The notes beneath the pieces were generated by a model. It worked only from the letters and a program-made list of their open reading frames with translations. It was not told the DNA's origin and did not search any database. From Anaerolineales bacterium UBA2181 (GTDB taxonomy: Bacteria > Chloroflexota > Anaerolineae > Promineifilales > UBA4811): DNA of 64,000 nt. A program made the position numbers and the translations under genes. Positions 41,086 to 49,162 of this stretch are shown in pieces. How positions within the stretch are numbered: the first letter of the stretch is position 1; each line of letters begins with the position of its first letter. Location: assembly GCA_002328075.1 (NCBI GenBank), contig DCVT01000019.1, positions 90,900 to 154,899 of the forward strand. Direction: 5' to 3'.

Positions 41086-41177
41086 CGGTTATCTCCTTGT
41101 TTTCCATCAACACCCTTGGCCGACTGCCACGAATATTGCACCCTCGCAGTCTGGATCATGACCGTGGTTGGGCACCG

Positions 41178-44100
41178 TCATCGTCTTTTGCGCCGCTTCG
41201 CGGACGGCCCGGCCGTTACCGGGGCCGCTGCCCCACTCCGTGTTGCCGTCGCCGCATGTGGTTTGGCTTGCTCTTGCCGCATGCAGCAGTTCTTGTACTT
41301 GCGCCCGCTGCCGCACGGGCAGGGGTCGTTGCGACCGACCGTCTCCTGGGTTCGCCGCGCCGGCCGCTGCTTGCCGTCGCCCTCCACAGCGCGATTGGTC
41401 ACGAGTTGCCGGCGAGGCGCGGCCGGCGCCGCCACCTGCAAGCCCATCGGTCGGAGGGTCTGCCTGACCACGTCCTCCTGAATCCGCACCAGGAGCGCGG
41501 CATACATCTCGTGCGAATCTTTTTTGAACGCTACCAGCGGGTCCTGGTGGGCATAGGCCCGCAACCCAATGCCTTCACGCAGGATGTCCAGATCGGTCAG
41601 GTGCCGAATCCACAGGCCGTCCACCGTGCGCAGCAGGACAGACCGATCCCGCTGATGGGTCATCAAGCGGCCGCAGACTGCCTGCAGCCCCTCCTTGTCG
41701 TCGCGGCTCAGATTGCCCGCCGGTGCGACCTCCAATTGGGTCCACAGCCCGGCCGAGAGACGCTCTCGTAAACCAGTGCGCAGGAAGGCAAAGAAACCCG
41801 GTGGGTTCTCGGCCCCGGCGAGTTGCTCCAGGCGAAGAGGAGACCGCGATAGGGCGCGAACCACCTCCTGACCAATAAAGGCCAGGTTCTGATCGTAAAC
41901 CGTTTCAGCCCACTCTTGCAGCTCCTGCGTCAGGAGAGACACTTTCTTGGAGGACCAAGCTGCCTTTCCGGCCTCGGGCGGCAGGGGCATGAAGGCGCGA
42001 ATCTCCTGGGCCAGCCCGTCCAGGTCCCAGTCGTCCTCAATTCCCCGGGTGTGCGAGTTCACCAGGTCGGCCAGGTACGAGCTCGCCATCTCTAGAACGA
42101 CGTCACGGAGGTCCTCCAATTCGAGCACGCGCCGCCGCTGCTCATAGATGATGCGCCGCTGCTCGTTGACCACCTCATCGTATTCCAGCACCCGCTTGCG
42201 TATGTCAAAGTTGTACCCCTCGACCCGAACCTGGGACTGCTCAATCGACTTGTTGATCAACGCCAACTCGATGGGTTCATCACCCAGGTTGGACTTGATA
42301 AAGCTCTTGAGCCGTTCTCCCCCGAACCGACGGAACAACTCGTCTTCCAACGAAAGATAGAAACGCGAGGACCCGGGGTCTCCTTGACGGCCAGAGCGGC
42401 CGCGCAACTGGTTGTCAATCCGGCGCGCCTCATGTCGCTCTGTTCCCAGGACGTGCAACCCACCGCGGTCCAATATGCGTTGACGATCTGCCAGGCATTC
42501 GGCCCTCGCATCGGCCAGCGCCTCGTTCCACTGCTCGGGCGTAGCCTCTGTCACCTCAATGCCCTGCTGTCGGAGGCGCTCGCGCGCCAACCCGTCTGGG
42601 TTGCCGCCCAGCAGGATATCCACCCCGCGGCCGGCCATGTTGGTCGCAATGGTGACCGCACCGACACGGCCCGCCTGTGCGATGATCACCGCCTCACGTT
42701 CATGGTATTTGGCGTTGAGCACCTGGTGCGGGATGCCCTTGCGGTTGAGCATCTTGGAGACGCGCTCGGAGGTTTCGATTGCCGCGGCACCGACCAACAC
42801 GGGCTGGCCGGCTCGATGAAGCTTTTCGATCTCGTCGACCGCCCGGGCGAACTTGACCTCCTCGGTAGCGTATACCACGTCTGGCCAGTCAGTGCGCCGG
42901 AAATAGACCTCCGATCCGTCCGGCGACCGAAACGTCACCATTTCGGCCCCATCCTGTTTTCGCCGGTGCGTTTCTAGTTCGCCGGTTTTGGCCCGGTACT
43001 CGACGTTGGTGGGCAGAATCGTGACATCCAGATGGTAGATCTTTTCGAACTCTTCCCCTTCGGTGGCTGCGGTGCCGGTCATTCCCGCCAGTTTGGTGTA
43101 CATCCGGAAAAAGTTCTGGTAAGTGATGGTTGCGTAGGTGAGGTTCTCGCGGCGGACCTGGACCCCTTCCTTGGCCTCGATGGCCTGATGCAAACCCTCG
43201 GCGTACCGACGCCCGTACATGAGGCGACCGGTGAAATCGTCCACGATGATGATCTCACCGTCCTGCACCACATAGTCCTTGTCCAGTTGATACACCACAT
43301 GGGCCTGCAGCGCGTTGTCCAGGTACGGCAGCATCTCGGCGTGATCCGGGCCATAGATGTTCTCGATGCCCAGCGCAGATTGGATCTTGACAATTCCCCG
43401 TTCCGTCAGGAACACGTTCCGCGACCGTAACTCGTAGACATAATCACCGTCAGGGTTCTCGGAGGTGATGCTGTCCTCGCCAGAAGGGTGGAGAGAGCGC
43501 ACCATGTGCGCGAACTGCCGGTAGTAGGGCAAGGCTTCATCCGCCGGGCCAGAGATGATCAGCGGCGTCCGGGCTTCATCGATGAGGATGTTGTCGATCT
43601 CGTCCACAATCGCGTAATGCAGTCCCCGCTGAACGCATTGCGCCAGGTCGTAGACCATGTTGTCCCGCAGGTAATCGAAACCGAACTCATAATTGGTTCC
43701 GTAGGTGATGTGCGCCTGGTACGCCTCCTTGCGGCCGCACGGCCGAAGGTTCTGGTATCTCTCGTCATCGGAAATGTAGCTCGGGTCGAACAGAAAGGAG
43801 CCGCCGGCAGTTTCGGCGCGGGACGATTGGATCACGCCGACGGTCAGGCCCAACGCGTGGTAGATGGGTCCCATCCACTGAGCGCCCAGCTTGGAGAGAT
43901 AGTCGTTGGGTGTGACCAGGTGCGCTCCCTGGAGCGTGAGTGCATTGAGGTACAACGGCAGCGTCGCGACCAGGGTTTTTCCCTCACCCGTTTTCATCTC
44001 GACGATGGTGCCGCGATTCAGGATCATGCCGCCGATCAGTTGTACGTCATAGTGGACCAGGCCGATCGTTCGGCGGCTCGCTTCCCGCACCGCGGCAAAC

Positions 44101-44303
44101 GCTTCCGGCAGAATCGCGTCCAGCGTCTCCCCGTCCGCCACGCGGTTCAAAAACTCGTCCGTCTTGGCCCTGAGCGTGTCATCTGACAACGCCTGGTATT
44201 GTTCTCGCAACGCGTTGATCTGCTCCACCACCGGCATCATGCGCCGGAGTTCGCGCTCGTTCGCGTCGAAAGCTCTGCCCAACAGGCTCTTTATTCCAAC
44301 CAA
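41178..44303 (-). CDS. secA: Protein translocase subunit SecA
   Basis: SecA is the ATPase motor that drives preproteins through SecYEG. This 1041-residue form has the nucleotide-binding motifs MKTGEGKTLVATLPLYLNAL and VDEIDNILIDEARTPLIISG, the second NBD with ATNMAGRGVDILLGG, RSGRQGDPGSSRFYLSLEDEL and IKSNLGDEPIE, and the helical scaffold. The C-terminal SEC-C zinc motif is C-P-C-G-S-G-R-K-Y-K-N-C-C. It is longer than the ~840-900 typical length because of C-terminal linker sequence. The start is TTG 44303, giving MVGIKSLLGRAFDANERE; GGTAGGT lies upstream. It is 92 bases upstream of the unknown 421-aa gene. Confidence 0.97.
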   Translation of the reverse strand: MVGIKSLLGRAFDANERELRRMMPVVEQINALREQYQALSDDTLRAKTDEFLNRVADGETLDAILPEAFAAVREASRRTIGLVHYDVQLIGGMILNRGTIVEMKTGEGKTLVATLPLYLNALTLQGAHLVTPNDYLSKLGAQWMGPIYHALGLTVGVIQSSRAETAGGSFLFDPSYISDDERYQNLRPCGRKEAYQAHITYGTNYEFGFDYLRDNMVYDLAQCVQRGLHYAIVDEIDNILIDEARTPLIISGPADEALPYYRQFAHMVRSLHPSGEDSITSENPDGDYVYELRSRNVFLTERGIVKIQSALGIENIYGPDHAEMLPYLDNALQAHVVYQLDKDYVVQDGEIIIVDDFTGRLMYGRRYAEGLHQAIEAKEGVQVRRENLTYATITYQNFFRMYTKLAGMTGTAATEGEEFEKIYHLDVTILPTNVEYRAKTGELETHRRKQDGAEMVTFRSPDGSEVYFRRTDWPDVVYATEEVKFARAVDEIEKLHRAGQPVLVGAAAIETSERVSKMLNRKGIPHQVLNAKYHEREAVIIAQAGRVGAVTIATNMAGRGVDILLGGNPDGLARERLRQQGIEVTEATPEQWNEALADARAECLADRQRILDRGGLHVLGTERHEARRIDNQLRGRSGRQGDPGSSRFYLSLEDELFRRFGGERLKSFIKSNLGDEPIELALINKSIEQSQVRVEGYNFDIRKRVLEYDEVVNEQRRIIYEQRRRVLELEDLRDVVLEMASSYLADLVNSHTRGIEDDWDLDGLAQEIRAFMPLPPEAGKAAWSSKKVSLLTQELQEWAETVYDQNLAFIGQEVVRALSRSPLRLEQLAGAENPPGFFAFLRTGLRERLSAGLWTQLEVAPAGNLSRDDKEGLQAVCGRLMTHQRDRSVLLRTVDGLWIRHLTDLDILREGIGLRAYAHQDPLVAFKKDSHEMYAALLVRIQEDVVRQTLRPMGLQVAAPAAPRRQLVTNRAVEGDGKQRPARRTQETVGRNDPCPCGSGRKYKNCCMRQEQAKPHAATATRSGAAAPVTAGPSAKRRKRR

Positions 44304-44344
44304 CTGAAAAACCTACCCAATGAAAATGATCTCATGGAGCCGTG

Positions 44345-45391
44345 TCAACCGCAATCCGCGCCGCGGTGCACCAAGAGCTCCGCTGCGGTGTAGGGGTCTA
44401 TCTCGCGCTCCAGCAACCGGCCCAACATCGACTCGAACTCGCCTCCCCGCGTGCGGTTGAGCAATTTCGCCATCAGTTTCTCGCGCAGCAGCAGATCCAG
44501 CTCTCGCTCGATGCGGGCGGCCTCGCGGAATTTAAGCTCTCCGCTCCGCTGCAAATAGTCCCAATGAGAACGGATAGCGTCTAGCACCTCCTCGACGCCC
44601 TCGCCGCTGATCGCCACCGTTTGTAGAACTGGCGGTTCCCACTCGTCGACTGAATTGAGATCAGGCAAGAGCGCCTGTGCCCATTCCATGGCACGTGGCT
44701 GGCTGTCATACCAGCGGCGGTGCAGGGACATCGCGGGGCGACCATCCCGTCCCAACCTCTGCATCATCTGCAACGCCTTGACCGCGGAGTCGGCACCCGG
44801 ACGGTCGGCCTTGTTGACCACCAGCACGTCGGCCACTTCCAGAATGCCGGCCTTGATGACCTGGATGTCATCTCCCATGCCGGGCGCCTGGACCACCACG
44901 GTCGTGTGTGCGGTTCGGGCGATCTCCACTTCAGACTGCCCGGCGCCCACGGTTTCCACGATGACGGTGCCGAAACCGGCCGCATCCAGCACCTTGATCA
45001 CCTCGCCCGTGGTTCGAGCCAGGCCGCCCAGGCTTCCTCTGGACGCCATGCTGCGAATAAAGACGCCCGCGTCACCCGCCAGGTCACGCATGCGGATGCG
45101 ATCGCCCAGCACTGCTCCGCCCGAGAAGGGGCTGGTAGGGTCCACTGCGACAATGCCCACTGTGCCACCCCGAAGGCGAATGAGCTTGGCGAATTCGTTG
45201 ACCAGCGTGCTCTTGCCGCTGCCGGGCGAGCCCGTTACTCCCACCAGGTGCGCCCGGCCGGTGTGGGCATAGAGCGCAGAAAGGACCGGCCGGCTGGCAG
45301 GCTCTTGGTTTTCAATCCAGGTGATCACACGGGCCAACGTCCGCCGATCGCCTGCCAGGATGGCCTCAGCTGTGCGCCCGGCGTCGGTCAA
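44345..45391 (-). CDS. meaB: Methylmalonyl-CoA mutase-associated GTPase MeaB (ArgK family)
   Basis: MeaB is a G3E P-loop GTPase that gates delivery of adenosylcobalamin to methylmalonyl-CoA mutase and protects it. The 348-residue protein has GVTGSPGSGKSTLVNEF, the VDPTSPFSGGAVLGDRIRM stretch, ETVGAGQSE and the NKADRPG guanine-specificity motif. The C-terminal helical region follows. The start is TTG 45391, overlapping the B12-subunit gene stop by four bases, a coupled pair. The catalytic large subunit of the mutase is not in this window. Confidence 0.95.
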   Translation of the reverse strand: MTDAGRTAEAILAGDRRTLARVITWIENQEPASRPVLSALYAHTGRAHLVGVTGSPGSGKSTLVNEFAKLIRLRGGTVGIVAVDPTSPFSGGAVLGDRIRMRDLAGDAGVFIRSMASRGSLGGLARTTGEVIKVLDAAGFGTVIVETVGAGQSEVEIARTAHTTVVVQAPGMGDDIQVIKAGILEVADVLVVNKADRPGADSAVKALQMMQRLGRDGRPAMSLHRRWYDSQPRAMEWAQALLPDLNSVDEWEPPVLQTVAISGEGVEEVLDAIRSHWDYLQRSGELKFREAARIERELDLLLREKLMAKLLNRTRGGEFESMLGRLLEREIDPYTAAELLVHRGADCG

Positions 45392-45798
45392 CTTGCCTCT
45401 GGGCTGTGGCCAACGTGACGAATGACCTGAGCAATGGTTTGGGTGTTGGCACCGGGGCCAAACACCTCTACCACGCCCATCTGCTTGAGCAGCGGAACGT
45501 CCTCCTCAGGGATGATCCCGCCGAGGAATACCCTTACATTCTCCAACCCCTGGTTGCTCAAGAGCTCCAGGATCCGTGGCACCAGTGCCATGTGCGCGCC
45601 CGAGAGAATGCTGAGGCCGACGACGTCGACATCCTCCTGCAACGCTGCTTCTACAATCATCTCAGGGGTCTGCCGCAGGCCGGTATAGATGACCTCCATG
45701 CCGGCGTCACGCAGCGCCCGAGCCACCACTTTGGCGCCCCGATCGTGGCCGTCCAGACCGGGTTTCGCCACCAGCACTCGTATTCTCTTTTCGTCCAT
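45388..45798 (-). CDS. Methylmalonyl-CoA mutase cobalamin-binding (small) subunit
   Basis: The 136-residue protein is a stand-alone B12-binding domain. KPGLDGHDRGAKVVARALRD contains the D-x-H-x-x-G motif whose His ligates cobalt, followed by the LSILSGAH and VFLGGIIPEED segments. Split mutases of this kind occur in archaea and Chloroflexota; the catalytic TIM-barrel subunit must be elsewhere. It interconverts succinyl-CoA and methylmalonyl-CoA in propionate metabolism. ATG 45798 is chosen because homology begins there. It forms a unit with meaB. Confidence 0.94.
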   Translation of the reverse strand: MDEKRIRVLVAKPGLDGHDRGAKVVARALRDAGMEVIYTGLRQTPEMIVEAALQEDVDVVGLSILSGAHMALVPRILELLSNQGLENVRVFLGGIIPEEDVPLLKQMGVVEVFGPGANTQTIAQVIRHVGHSPEAS

Positions 45799-46112
45799 TC
45801 GTCCACCTTGCGCCCAACCGGCCGGCATCCCGCCAGATCTGCCCGCGCCGGCGGCTCAACTGATATCTGATGCGTATGGTCATTCGTCGCTCAGCAGCCG
45901 ACCAAGGATCTGGTGCATCCAAGTGGCGCCTGATCCTGCCAGCCGTCAACCAATATACCACAAAGCCGGCGTACGCGCCAAACGAACGCGAACCGTGCGC
46001 ACGCAAGCGTCTGCTCGACCACGCCGCGGCCGTGTGGTAGAATGCTATCGGGTGCCGGTTCCGGCTCGTCGGGCAGTGCGCCAGCCGAACAACCCGCTAC
46101 CACACCGATCTG
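45799..46112. other. 314-base intergenic region between divergent mutase subunit and mtaB genes
   Basis: It contains the mtaB promoter-like site at 46015-46043. I see no RNA gene, repeat or credible short CDS in the remainder; the short open frames on both strands are Arg/Pro-rich shadows. Confidence 0.5.
46015..46043 (+). promoter_or_regulatory. Promoter-like site for mtaB
   Basis: TCGACC (46015-46020) and TAGAAT (46038-46043) are 17 bases apart, 69 bases before ATG 46113. The -35 is weak. Confidence 0.4.
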
Positions 46113-47483
46113 ATGGCCGGCAGCCAGCCCGAGACCGAGCATAAAAAAACGATGACGACAGCGCGTTTTTTGGGTTCGTTAACCAGCGCCAATCCGGCGC
46201 GTGTCTGGACCGCATCCATTGGCTGCCGCCTGAACCAGGCCGAAATGGATCGTCTGCTTCGGGAGGCAGTCGGTGGCGGATTGGCGCTGGCCGAAAGACC
46301 CGACCGGGCGCACGTCTGCGTGGTGAATACCTGCGCGGTGACGGCCGAGGCGGAGCGCAAGTCGCGCCAGGCGATCCGCCGGCTGGCAACGGCTAACCCC
46401 CGAGCCAGCATCGTGGCGACCGGCTGTTACGTCACTCTCAAACCGCAGGAGGCGTCGACCCTGCCCGGGGTCTCGGAAGTGGTCAACAATGAGAGCAAAC
46501 CCGATCTGTTGCGTCGCCTCGGCTGGGTGCCGGATGGCGCCGGTGGCCCCAGCTGGCGCCTTCCGGGCGGTCGGACGCGCGCGTTTCTCGAGGTTCAGAC
46601 TGGGTGTGATCACCGATGCGCCTACTGCATCACCGCCCTGGCCCGCGGCCCGGCATCAAGCCGGCCAGCGGCCACGCTGATTGAGGAATTGCAGGCGCTC
46701 GAGCAAGCCGGGTACCAGGAAGTGGTGTTGACCGGGGTCTGCCTGGGAAGCTATCGCTGGCCGCATGCAGATCAGAGTGATGCCACGCCATCCGAGCGTT
46801 GGAGCCTGGCGCAGCTGCTACCGGCCATCCTGGATCGGACTAGCATACCCCGAATCCGGCTTTCGTCGGTGGAACCGTGGGATGTGACGCCGGAGCTCAT
46901 CGCGCTATGGGAGGACACCCGCCTCTGCCGGCAGCTGCACCTGCCGCTTCAGAGCGGAGCCGGTGCCGCGCTGCGGCGGATGGGTAGGCCGATGGATCCC
47001 AGCACGTTTCGGAACCTGGTAGAGCGACTTGACAGCGCCATTCCAGACCTCGCCGTGACGACGGACGTGATGGTCGGTTTTCCGGGCGAGAGCGAGAGCG
47101 AATTCCAGGAGAGTCGCAGGCTGATTGACGAGTTGAGCCTGGCACGGATTCATCTATTCCGGTTTTCGGCTCGGCCGGGAACACGCGCAGCCGTTATGCC
47201 GGAACGCGTTCCGGTCAGGACGGTCGCCGACCGTTTGGCCGTGATCCGCGAGTTGGCGAATCAAAAGCAACAGCTGTTTCGGCAACGGTTTGTCGGCCGC
47301 ACCATGTCGGTTCTGTGGGAGTCTCGGGCACAGGGGAACCTGTGGCGGGGGTACACCGACAACTATATGCCCGTGCACGCGGATCATCCGGCGGACCTGC
47401 GGAACACGGTGACGCCGGTGCGACTGACAGGCTTTCGAGGCGATGCGCTGACCGGCGAGGTGCTCGCGATAGAGCGACGTTGA
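46113..47483 (+). CDS. mtaB: Methylthiotransferase MtaB (tRNA t6A37 2-methylthiolation)
   Basis: MtaB adds a methylthio group to t6A37 in ANN-decoding tRNAs. The 456-residue protein has the N-terminal UPF0004 domain with three cluster Cys (IGCRLNQAEM, VNTCAVT, ATGCYV), the radical SAM motif C-D-H-R-C-A-Y-C and VEPWDVTPELI. LHLPLQSGAG and the DVMVGFPGESESEF stretch follow, and a TRAM-like C-terminus ends the protein. These separate it from MiaB and RimO (MtaB-type CRLNQ). The start could be ATG 46113 or ATG 46152; homology begins after both and neither has a strong ribosome-binding site. Confidence 0.92.
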   Translation: MAGSQPETEHKKTMTTARFLGSLTSANPARVWTASIGCRLNQAEMDRLLREAVGGGLALAERPDRAHVCVVNTCAVTAEAERKSRQAIRRLATANPRASIVATGCYVTLKPQEASTLPGVSEVVNNESKPDLLRRLGWVPDGAGGPSWRLPGGRTRAFLEVQTGCDHRCAYCITALARGPASSRPAATLIEELQALEQAGYQEVVLTGVCLGSYRWPHADQSDATPSERWSLAQLLPAILDRTSIPRIRLSSVEPWDVTPELIALWEDTRLCRQLHLPLQSGAGAALRRMGRPMDPSTFRNLVERLDSAIPDLAVTTDVMVGFPGESESEFQESRRLIDELSLARIHLFRFSARPGTRAAVMPERVPVRTVADRLAVIRELANQKQQLFRQRFVGRTMSVLWESRAQGNLWRGYTDNYMPVHADHPADLRNTVTPVRLTGFRGDALTGEVLAIERR

Positions 47484-47625
47484 AAGCCGGAGCCCCGGCG
47501 GGGGTCTCTTACTTGCAGGTCACCTGGAGCGCGTGCAAGGCCACCGGGTGAGAACCATGGTGGCAGGTCGACCCCGCTGGCGGTCGACCATCAAATCAGT
47601 ATGTGGATTGGTCCACGCGCGTGCT

Positions 47626-47654
47626 TTGCCAAGTGGCCCGCATTGTGCTAGGAT
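47626..47654 (+). promoter_or_regulatory. Sigma-70-like promoter for the HIT gene
   Basis: TTGCCA (47626-47631) and TAGGAT (47649-47654) are separated by 17 bases, about 100 bases upstream of the HIT start. Confidence 0.5.
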
Positions 47655-47751
47655 GGGTGAAGAGCTGGGAACAGCCAGTTTGCCGGTCTCCGGTTGCGTG
47701 GTCCGGGTAAGGGATGAAGGACGGGTTCTCGAGAGCACAGGCGCAGTCAGA

Positions 47752-48147
47752 ATGAATCTGGGCAGGATGTCGAAACCGGAGACCAATCCGGGCGCTGCAG
47801 AGCCTATTCGGGACTGCCCTTTCTGCCGAATTGCCGCGGGCGCAGCCCCGGCGCAGATTGTGTTTCAAGATGAAGAAATCGTTGCTTTTCGTGATATCCA
47901 TCCCCAGGCGCCGACCCACATTTTGCTGATCCCCCGTCGGCACATAGACAGCCTGGGAGTGGCGAACAGCGAAGACGCCGTCGTTTTGGGGCGGCTGATG
48001 CTGGCAGCGGCGCAGATTGCTCGCCAAGAGCGGCCGGCGGATGGTTTTCGGGTGGTGATCAACACCGGTGCCGGTGCAGGTCAGAGCGTCTTTCACCTGC
48101 ACCTGCATCTTCTGGGCGGCCGCAGAATGGCATGGCCGCCAGGATGA
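47752..48147 (+). CDS. HIT family (histidine triad) nucleotide hydrolase
   Basis: The protein has CPFCRIAAG with the zinc-type Cys pair, FRDIHPQAPTHILLIPRRHI and the histidine triad H-L-H-L-H-L-L near the C-terminus. HIT (HINT-branch) enzymes hydrolyse AMP-linked substrates such as phosphoramidates. Length from ATG 47752 is 131 residues, normal for HINT; ATG 47767 is an alternative. The frame is open further upstream but passes through the promoter-like site, so the earlier ATG is not used. It is followed by the adenosine-specific kinase gene after 51 bases. Confidence 0.92.
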   Translation: MNLGRMSKPETNPGAAEPIRDCPFCRIAAGAAPAQIVFQDEEIVAFRDIHPQAPTHILLIPRRHIDSLGVANSEDAVVLGRLMLAAAQIARQERPADGFRVVINTGAGAGQSVFHLHLHLLGGRRMAWPPG

Positions 48148-48198
48148 ACCAGGTGACGGCCGCGGTGGTGGCAAAACAGCTCGCAGGAGGTGACAGGT

Positions 48199-48684
48199 AT
48201 GCAGCTCGAAGCAGTGCGCATCAACAAACCGGATGGCATCAACTTTATCCTGGGACAGACGCATTTCATCAAGTCAGTGGAGGACATCCACGAGGCGATG
48301 GTCAACGCGGTGCCGGGCCTCCGGTTCGGACTGGCGTTCTGCGAGTCGTCGGGTGCCTGTCTGGTGCGGTTGAGTGGAACCGACGACGCCATGATCGCGC
48401 TGGCGCAACAGAACGCCCTGGCCATCGGTGCGGGACACTGCTTTCTCGTGTTCCTGGCGGAGGGTTACTACCCCATCAACGTGCTCAACTCGCTGAAATG
48501 GGTGCCAGAGGTTTGCCGGATCTATTGCGCCACAGCCAACCCGACGGAGGTGATTGTGGCTGAGACCGGTCAGGGGCGAGCCATTCTGGGAGTTGTGGAC
48601 GGGGACCGGCCGGTCGGCACGGAGTCGGCGGCCGATGTCCAGTGGCGCAAGGACCTGCTTCGCCAGTTCGGCTACAAACTCTAG
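48199..48684 (+). CDS. Adenosine-specific kinase family protein (PF04008-like)
   Basis: The 161-residue protein matches from memory the family named after an archaeal adenosine-specific kinase: an N-terminal VRINKPDGINFILGQTHF, LRFGLAFCESSGACLVR, HCFLVFLAEGYYPINVLN and ICRIYCATANP-like (VCRIYCATANPTEV) stretches and a GVVDGDRP end. The family is common in thermophiles and Chloroflexota; kinase activity has been reported for few members. AGGAGG is eight bases before ATG 48199, so the in-frame GTG at 48190, inside that site, is not the start. It is preceded by the HIT gene and followed by yqeY. Confidence 0.88.
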   Translation: MQLEAVRINKPDGINFILGQTHFIKSVEDIHEAMVNAVPGLRFGLAFCESSGACLVRLSGTDDAMIALAQQNALAIGAGHCFLVFLAEGYYPINVLNSLKWVPEVCRIYCATANPTEVIVAETGQGRAILGVVDGDRPVGTESAADVQWRKDLLRQFGYKL

Positions 48685-48704
48685 GGACACCGGGAGAAGC
48701 CACC

Positions 48705-49154
48705 ATGACAACGCTAAAGGAAACACTGGCGGAGGATGTCAAGAGCGCCATGCGGTCGGGCGACCGGACGCGACGGGATGCCATCCGCATGTTGTTGGCC
48801 GCCGTCAAGCAGACCGAGGTGGACCAGCGCACCCAACTGGATGACGCCCAGACGGTTGCCCTGCTTCAGAAGGAAGCCAAGCGCCGGCAGGAGACAATAG
48901 CCGATTTCGAGCGCGCTGGGCGGGGCGATGAGGCCGCCGGCGAGCGAGCCGAACTGGCAATCATCGAGTCCTATCTGCCAAATCAGGCCACGGAAGACGA
49001 GATTGCCGAGCGCGCCCGGCAGTTGATCGCAGAATTGGGCCTGAGCGGATCCAGGGCCATAGGCCAGTTGATGAAACCGCTCATGGCGGAGTACCAGGGT
49101 CGGGCGGACGGCCGGCTGATCAACCAGGTCGCACAACGTTTGCTTAAGTCGTAG
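48705..49154 (+). CDS. yqeY: GatB/YqeY domain protein
   Basis: The 149-residue protein starts MTTLKETLAEDVKSAMRSGD, then RRDAIRMLLAAVKQTEV, LLQKEAKRRQE and ESYLPNQATEDEI, ending in the GRADGRLINQVAQRLL helix shared with the tail of GatB amidotransferase. It likely binds tRNA; its role in translation is not fixed. GGGAGA lies upstream of ATG 48705. It is followed after eight bases by the pgpH gene, an order also seen in Firmicutes, where phoH usually sits in between. Confidence 0.93.
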   Translation: MTTLKETLAEDVKSAMRSGDRTRRDAIRMLLAAVKQTEVDQRTQLDDAQTVALLQKEAKRRQETIADFERAGRGDEAAGERAELAIIESYLPNQATEDEIAERARQLIAELGLSGSRAIGQLMKPLMAEYQGRADGRLINQVAQRLLKS

Positions 49155-49162
49155 GCAAGGCA

